Shown here: positions 53,701 to 62,700 of the stretch, in pieces
Layout of the letters: each line of letters opens with the position of its first letter
Numbering within the stretch: the stretch's first letter is position 1
Source: Capitulum mitella
Lineage: Eukaryota; Arthropoda; Thecostraca; Pollicipedomorpha; Pollicipedidae
DNA: 64,000 bases
NCBI GenBank assembly: GCA_030062745.1
Contig: CP099846.1
Location: 27,797,201 to 27,861,200 of the forward strand
Direction: 5' to 3'
The notes under the pieces: generated by a model
Seen by the model: the letters and a program-made list of their open reading frames with translations, nothing else
The model's database searches: none
What the model was told of the DNA's origin: nothing
Made by a program: the position numbers and the translations under genes

Positions 53701-56700
53701 CCGGGACCGCCGCCGGGACCGCTCAGGCCCGGCGAGCCGCCGGAGGACGGGGCCTCGACGGCACGGTCCGGCTCCGGCCACCGGAGTCCAGAGCGTGGCC
53801 AGCGCGGAACCCCACACAGAGCAGGGATGGAATGGGAATCACCAGAGATGCCGAAAAGAAATTACCGGAAATATGGACTTAGCAGGACGGGAGGCCGGCA
53901 ATTGGAGACGGACGGGCTCAATGTCGGCCACACGGCCGGAAAGTCGATCCACGAATTATTTTCAAACACAGCGGCTTCTTCAATAGTCCACATGCTCGAA
54001 AACGTTCGCCTTAAGCGGTGTTTGGTAGAGTCTGGCATTAAAAAAGATAACTGCCAAATGGAAGTATGGAATGCTCACCACCGACGCCAGCGCCATGAAC
54101 GAGTTACTGGGACACTGGAAAGCAGCAGCAGGAGTCCCGGGCTAACAGGAGGGTGGTCACAGATACGGAGACTAATGTGGGTGATGAGTGGCATGTGATA
54201 GACGACTGAAGAAAATCGAAAAAGGAAATAAAATCGCATGCGTTTACGCGGCAGAAATATTTACTCCCAGTTTTGTGTCCAAAAATGGATGGGAGAAAAA
54301 AAAACATGAATACATGAAAAACCTCTCCCCGAATATCAAATCCTACTAGAACTATGTAAGTCCTTCTAAAAATGCATGATACTCTTCTACCAGGACGCAA
54401 GCAATTGACGCTACACAAGCTTCCGACGGGAATCAAAACCCACTAAAAACACGTCCACACCCTGACATACGTCTTCCTCTAACAGCAAACATTGCCCATT
54501 ATGACTTATCCTCTATCATCTAGCTTTGCAAATCACGACATCCCCGGTTCATTTCGCGTTAGCCCAATCCCGGCCGATTCCGCGCGGCTCAGCGCCGCCA
54601 CTGCGCCAGGAACGGCCGCCGCCGGCAGCTGTCTCAGGGCGTGCCGCCGGCACCGGGCCGAGCCCGGGACCCTGCAGTGTCCGCTCGGCGCGGCTGACCT
54701 GCTCGGCCTTCTGGTGGAACACCACGGCCAGCGCCAGCACCGTCGTCCGCTCGTCCAGGCCGGCCGCCAGGTCCTTCCAGCTGCGCTCCATCCGCGACGC
54801 CACCTGGCGGCGAGATCGGGCGGCACCGGTCAGAGAACGCGGCCACGGGTGTGGCGGCGTCACCGACCGCAGAGCAGCACGGACAACGAGCAGACAGTGT
54901 CACCAGCCACAGAACACATGGCAGGGTGGCGTCATCTGTCACAGGTCGCCTGTCGGCGCTGTCAGACGTCATCAGTCACTACGTAAAATGACTGATGAGA
55001 CAGATGAGGGAAAGAGCATGGGGAGGGCAGCGTCACCGGTCACCAAACTACACGGAACAGGGCAGCGCCATCTGTCGTAGATCACACGGGCCAACTCCGC
55101 CGCCGAACCACACAAGGGACGAACATCAACACCCGGCTGGAAAGTTTTACTGGAACCAGAGGCATCTTTCCGGACCTCGACGTCTGTCGGCCCAGGACCC
55201 CAGGGCCACTTGCGACAACGTAAAGCCCGGTCACGTACGAGGGGGAGAGCGGGGAGCGGACAGCGGACCTCCCCCTCCGGGCCCACCTGCTGGATGTGCT
55301 GCGAGGCGTAGTGGCCAGAGTCGATCAGCTTGGTGGCCTCGGTCAGGATCCTATTGAGGTTCACGTAGACGTTCTGTAACAGGGCACACAGAATCGTGGT
55401 GCCGATGCGGAGCAAGGACCACTCATGGCCACAAAGGCAAGGTGATGCTGCGAGTCTAACGTGCGCGGTCTTTTAACTATGCGCACGGTTATTCCGATGT
55501 CATACAATGAACTGACCTTGCTCCTCGTCCACGTACTGTTTTCTACATGATTAACGAACACAGAAGCCTGCGCTGACGCTCCGGCGAAAGGAACCAAACG
55601 CACACAAAGAAGTAAATTTGCCGTTTCAAGACCCAACACCGATCCAACGCACCAACCACGCGTCAAAACTGCAGTGCCTTTTACCGCAGTTTCCACCCTT
55701 GCCCAGCAGCGCACCAAAAACTGGCGATCAACGAAACTCAACACGAGTCTGCGCCCCACCCCCTATCCCCCATCCAGCCCCCCCCCCCCAAGCGACCGCC
55801 GGCGCGGCTCGCGGGCCGCCTCACCATGGAGGAGAGGGCCGACTGGGAGTGGTGCTCCTGCAGCTGTTTGCTCTCCCGGTATGAGCGGCCCACGTCCACG
55901 TAGCTGTGCAAGGAACTGGTCCCGCTTCTGGCGGACCGTCTGCAGCACCTGCGGCGGCGGCGCCGCCGGAGCGGCATGGTCACCGGACGGCACCGCTCTG
56001 TCGACTCAAAGCGGTCCTACGACGGAATGTTTACGGTCGCTTTAAATGGGTGGCGATAAGAGGGCGGACCTGCTGCACGGCATGACGTTCCTCACAAAAT
56101 AATAAACTCCAATGCTACAAACATAACGGTATCGCTAATGAATTCGTTGAGAAATGCGTTAAAGGTTCTTCCATTTAAACGCCAGTCTTGTGAAACGCGA
56201 CAAGAAGCCGAAGAGATTGGTCAGAGCGTTTGACCAGACGCAGGGGGGCGAGTGAAAAGCAATGGTCCACAAATGGCTCAGTTATCAGGTCCGGCCCGTG
56301 ACGACAACGTCCAGCCAGAGCGTTCCTCACCTCTTCCACCTCCTTCTCGAATATCTTCAGCTGCAATCCCTGGTCCAGCTCGTTTTTCTTGTATTGCCAC
56401 AGCTGCTGCAGGTGCCGCTGTGTAATTTGCATCGTTTCCAACGTGTGGAGGATCTGGGTGACCAAAATAAAACGAATGAAGTCCGAGCACGTTCCATCTG
56501 ACGATCAAACTTGAGACTGCGAGGTACATCGCGACGAAGCAAAAACACCAGGCTCATAGTGCTGCTATGGTGGATGAAAAAATGTGCGATCCAAACACAG
56601 GGCAAAGTCGTATCTTGTCACGTGATTTGGGGTTCGGAGCAGCCGGCCTTCTGGCTGCCACCCTCGGTCCCGGGGATTTTCATGTTCTCAGCCCATCAAA

Positions 56701-59700
56701 CTTTCTAACCAAAGTCCCCTCTAACAAACTGTTTACAACAACACAGATGTCCTTTAATCCCGTGTCGGCGGCGGCGGAGGCGACGGCTCAATTCCAGTCG
56801 AAAGAGACGGCCGGCCAGGGGTGTGGAGACGGGGGGAGGGCAGGCCGTCGGAGCCGTCACCGGCGCCCGACCCGAACGCGACCGGACCGCGCCACCGACG
56901 GCAGCCCGCCACCCGACCGCATCCCGCCGTCCGCTGAGCCCGCCGGCGGCACGTTCACCGGCCGGGGAGACACGGTCAGCGACCGATCCCCAGCCGACCC
57001 CCCCCCCCAACCTCTCCCCAATCCCCCCGCCGCCGCCGGCGGCTTCCATCGCGAGACCGCCAGGCCTGATGAACGGGCCGGGTCGCCGGCTCCGGCCCGG
57101 CCGGACGCACTCAATATCCGGTCCGGAGCGGCGGCAGCCGAGAGGCCGGAGGTCCGGCCGCCGGGCCGACCGGCCGCCGGCGCTGCGCGGCGCCGCGGCC
57201 GGCCACAATGGCCCCGACCCGCCCGGCGACGTGTCGCGACCGGCGACGGAGGGAATATGGCAGACGTGCGAGGGTACCGGCTGCGACGCCAGCGATGAGC
57301 GTGAATCTGGGGTCGGTGGGAGCGCATTCGATTTGGCCCCGTGTTTACGCTACAAGACAGAGCCATACGCCGTACTCTGCATGACAATTCTTGTGATGTT
57401 ATTCGTTAAACGCGAGATGATAAACGAGTGTGCAGTGGTTACGTTGGCCAGCATGCCACGACTTAACGTGCAGGTCCTTGAGTGCAGCGAAGTCGCCTGG
57501 GGTTGGCGCCGGCGACAACAACACCACGGAGTTTATGTGCTGAAGCAGACTAAGCAGGCGGACAGCGCGTGATAGCCAAGTCTAGCCCCTCCTACAGCCC
57601 GCGCTGCGGCGGCGCCATGGCGGGCAGACAACGCGTCCAAAACACCCCGTTCAGCCCACCAAACCCTAACAGAGGTGGCAGACATTAGCCGTGAGAACAT
57701 CTTCAATCCCCACCCACTTCAGCCACTTAATGAACCCTCCCGCCAACAGCCTGCACAGAGAACGTCCATGAGGACATGCCGACGACCCCAGCGACAGGTC
57801 CAGACGGCCGGGAACTGCGCCGGCCGGGCAGCGCGCGGGGTAACAGCCGGGCCGGCTCCGGCCGGCGGCCGCAGACGCGGCTCGGCGCACCCTTCCCGGG
57901 CGTTATCGCCAGCGGCGAGACGAAAATAAACGCACGCCGCAGCGATTGACACGTACCACCGCGAGCACGCAGCCCGCCCGTGCAGCGCTCGCTGACGGCT
58001 GCATCACGTGGGTGACGGTCAACAAATAGGGCCGGAGTAACGTTTACCTTCGACGTGAAGGTAAGCAGCAGATGCTTCGACAGAAGCATCTGCTGTCTTG
58101 TCATGTGTCCTTTCTGAGCACATTGATTGTTGTCCTGAGCAACATCGCAGCATCTTTGGGCGCACCGACTGCGACCACGACCGCCACCGCAACAACATGC
58201 AGCGATGACTTCAAACACCCGCCCTGGTTTGCCCCCTCCATCCCTCGGATGCTTCACGCCCGCTGAACAGCGTTCCTCGCTCCTCCTGCGAGCGCCTCGG
58301 CGTCCCAACACTGACGCCCGGCGAGGGGCGGGCGGCGCGGGCGGCCTCGCACCTGCGGTACACACGACTGCAGGTCCGGGTTGGCCAGGATCATGCTCGA
58401 GGTGCTGTCGCGGCCGGCGCCCGCGTAGCCCGAGTCGCAGCCGCTGTCGCCGTCTCCGCCCAGCCTGAGGGGAGCGGGCGGCGAGTCAAACACAACACGG
58501 CGGCCAACAACGCACGGAATGCAGACCACACGTCCGCTACATTACAACACGGCGCAGAGGACGCGATACACAAACAAGGCGGCGGTCATCAGCACATGCG
58601 CTGCAGACCGGTCACAGGCATTCCAATGGAGCAGAGGCGAGCAGCCATGATCAATCCACGCGCCGGGCCTGAAGCCGGCCCAATCCATCTGCCGGCTATC
58701 AGTTATCACGCCGCCCCAGGCTGGGGTGATAACGTTCCGGACGAGCCGATCTCCCCGGCCTGCTACGTGCTCAACCGACGACCGCGCGTGCCTGCGATCA
58801 AACGACCCCACCCTCCCCAGCACACGAAACACGCAACAGGCGGCGACGCCAACGCCGCAGACACGTCGCCAATCATGACGATCACCTCCACGGCCGGTGG
58901 GTGACACGAAGAACGCTCCCTCGCACGCCACCAGCGCGGCGAGCGGCTGAGTCACCGGGCACGCGCTGGCGTGATTCGTCACCCAGCCGCCCTGGAATGC
59001 CGCCAGCAAGCGGCCGCGTCCGGTCACGGCGGCCAAGCCGCAGCGGGCGGCCCGGCCGCGAGTAGCCGCGGGCAGGTGCCGCGTGAACTGGAGCGGCGGC
59101 CGCCGCCGGGTGCGCGGCCGCGGCCGGCGCCCGGCGACTGCCGGCCGGCCGCCACGGGCGCCGCCCATTGATCGGAGACGCCACCAGCCCGGCGGCGGAC
59201 ACGGGAGACGGTCCAGGGCTGTCCGGCGGCGGACACGGGGCACGGTCCAGGGCTGTCCGGCGGCGGACACGGGAGCACGGTCCCAGGGCTGTCCGGCGGC
59301 GGACACGGGGCACGGCTCAGGGCTGTCCGGCGGCGGACACGGGGCACGGTCCAGGGCTGTCCGGCGGCGGACATGGGCACGGCTCAGGGCTGTCCGGCGG
59401 CGGACACGGGGCACGGTTCAGGGCTGTCCGGTAGCGGGCACGGGACAATGCCCAAGGGTGATCCGTACCAGACACGACCAAAGGTCCCGGGTTGTTCTAC
59501 AGCGGAGATGGGGTAACGTCCCGCGCTGTCCGGTAGCAGGCAGAAGACACAACACAGGGCTGTTCGGCGGTCGTCACGGGACAAGGTACAGGACTGTTTT
59601 ACAGCAGACGCAGTCCGGCGGCGGTCACGGATCACGACCCAGAACAGCGTCTGGATCGTGAACCGTGACGGCAAAATGCCCAGACACAATCCGGACGCGG

Positions 59701-62700
59701 ACACGGTGACATTGTGCAGGCCGTCATGCAGCGGAAACGACGTCACCGCAGAGCTAACACCACCTTACGTCAGGGAACTTGCAGAAACTGACTCACAATG
59801 CCACCAAATCAAAGTACAAAGTCTGGTCTTCTCGCCGCAACGAACAACCACTCCCGCCTCATTTTCTTTCGCCGACCGCGGTCTCTAAGCACCTCTCCAC
59901 CCCATCTCCCACCCAACCCCACCGCGTCCCACCCGACCGCCTCGGGGCAGCCGCGGCCGCTCACCGCTGCAGCAGCCGCTGGCCGAGCTTGTCCATGTCG
60001 TGGGCGGCGTTCTTGAACACCTTGTTGCGCAGCTCGGCGTGGCGGTCGATGGCGCGCCGGGCGGCGGCCACGTCGCCGGGCGCCGCCGTCGGCCCCGACT
60101 CGTGGCTCAGCTCCTCGCGCAGGTCGTCCATGCGGTCCAGCACCTCGGTCGTCTGCCAGAGGAAGTCCTCCACCGCCTGGGGGCCGGTCGCGGGTGACGT
60201 CACGCGTCAGGCGGCGCTCGGCGGCGGCGACTCTCACGCCCGCCGTCAGATCAGAGGAGGAGTCCGCCAGACAGGTCGCAGGGCACTTCAAATGGCCTGG
60301 ACAGGTGAGGTCTTGCCGAGCAGGCTTGGACCGCTGGCAGCCGATCAATACTACTGCTTAACAGACGGACCTCCTAGGAGACGACGTAACTGCATGCACG
60401 GTACACGAAACGCTTTTATTTTCACTACCCAGCCAAATAAGGTGCCGGGCAACTGAATGGCCGACAAGCAAGGCGCACAGACATAAAAAAGGCTAGATCA
60501 ACCACGGTGCACTCTCCTGCGCAGTGCCACGAGCCTGATTTCGGCGCGTGTTTGTCGTCGAATGCTTACCGTCCTCAGCTCCACCCAGGTGGAGTGATCG
60601 TACGGGTAAGACCCTCCAAGGTCGGAGGTCAGCTGGCCGGGGTCAATCGCCTTGTGGAGGCCGTCCAGGCCCACTAGATTTGTCTGCAGATGAAAAAGCA
60701 ACGGTTAACAATCCGCATCGTGCAGTGCACGGCTGGCGGCGACTTCCCATCCCCCAGCCGCGTCACCAGCAAAACAAGGATCGACGTCGATGCCAAGGTC
60801 GTCAGCGTCATCCAGTGCATCACAAACAACACCCCGACGATGGATGTCATAGTCTTCATCTCGACGGCACCGAGTCCCGCTGGTCGCCGATAAACAACCC
60901 GCACCTGTCCCACATACGAATGGGGATTGACACCGGCCTTTTCCAAGCGGCAGTCCGGGAAGGCAAAGCCCCCTCCGATCTTCTTCCAACAACGCGGACT
61001 CCAGTAATGGGAGCCGTCGTCTAAACAAACTCCCGTCCCAAGTCAATCAGGGATAACGCACGACGTATTGACTCGTTCCAATGCAGCCTTCCAATGGTTC
61101 CTGGAGTCTCCCATCGCTCCCTGAGAGCCGACAGGCCCGCTCCGAACACGGAGTCTCCCTGTCTTCCTGACCGAAGCTTTCTGACCAAAGCATTCCTGAC
61201 CGAATTTCCATGAACCCGATTTCCCTGGCCAAATCTAATTGATCGAGTGTCCGAGACTGAATCTTCCAGACCAAATCTCCTTGACCGATTCTCCCTGACC
61301 GAATCCCCAAGACCAAGTCTACCAGACAAGTTCTCCCCGACCCAGTCCCCCCCCCACCAAATCTTCCTGACCGAGTCTCCCTAACCAAGCCTCCCCGACC
61401 GGACATCCCTGATCGAATACTTGGAGGGATTCCTCCCTGACATCAGCCAAACCTCACCTCAAACTTGCACTTGGAGCTGCCGATGCTGGTGCGCTGCTTC
61501 TGCCAAAACTTGTCCGGCTTCAGGATGTAGGCCGTGTACACGTGGCCGGAGAAGTTGTCGCGCAGCACTTTCAGGATCGGCTTGATCTTCTCCCAGGTGG
61601 AGTTGCGCATGTCGATGACCACGGTGAAGCCGAGGTCGCGCGACTCGTCGCTGCAAGGCAGCCGGTGTCGCCGTAAGTCGCCGGCGGCCGGCGGAAGGCC
61701 GCGTCAGATGGTGCCAGGATCCCCGACAGATATACGTGGCAGGCCAGGAATCGATGGGCGGCAGGGCGGAAGCGGCGCGTGACAGGAGAAACTAAGATAT
61801 GAGGCAGCCAGGGCAGTCATGTGTGGCGGGAGAAACTGAAATGTGTAAAAAGATGGACGGCAACTTATGACAGGCGAGAAGGCGGCGTTTGGCTAAAATC
61901 GAAAAACTGTTGTTTTCTGCATCTGTTTTTGCGTGTGTGTGTGTGTGTGTAGAACAACACAACGAAACCCATGTTCCAGTATTTACGTTAAGACAACGCG
62001 ATCTACTATCCGCTTTGTCATATCGCTCTATCACTAACCAGTCTGTCACCCGGTATGAGAGGCCAAAAAGTGATGAGTCACAAGCCGGAAAGTGACGTAC
62101 GACAGATGAAAACAGGACATGTAAGAGGGACAGTGGCGTGTGACAGGACGAACGGAGACGCATGACGGCCCAAAGATGCGTGACCGACTGCGCAGACTTC
62201 GACACCACACGGTGACGTATAGCAGGCCTGACAACGACGTGCGAGCACCCGTGACAGACCAGACAGTGACGAGTGGGGCCGGAAGGCACGGCGTGAGCGT
62301 CGTAGCGTCGGCGGACCTCCTGGTAGCGTTCTGACACGCGCCAGGGGTCGCCGCGGCCGGGAAGTGGCTGGGACCGGAGCGCCCAGCCGCGCCGCCGGCG
62401 GCAGAGCGGCCGCGATCCGTTCGCCAGCGTTCGGCCCCGACGAGCTGTCGGCGGCCGCGGCCGAGCACGGCGGCGCCGGCGGCGGCGCGCCGAGCACGGC
62501 CATCCGCGCCGGCCGCCGTAAAAACCGGCGAGCAAACAGTCGGCCATCTCCAGGCGCGGTGACATCACCGGGCAGCGGCCGGCACGCACGCGCCGCGCCG
62601 CCCCCCGCCAATCCCCTACATCTGGCAGCGCGGCGCGGCCGGCCGGACGGCCGTGCAGCGCCGATCGCGCTGCAGATAGCGCGGCGGCCGGCGATGAGAG

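Noticed and set aside
54638..54698. Extension of trio exon 9 past the GTCAGC donor
   Set aside because: Open frame continues but has no homology, and the phase-0 join to YVEKVPGW in exon 10 matches the vertebrate protein exactly.
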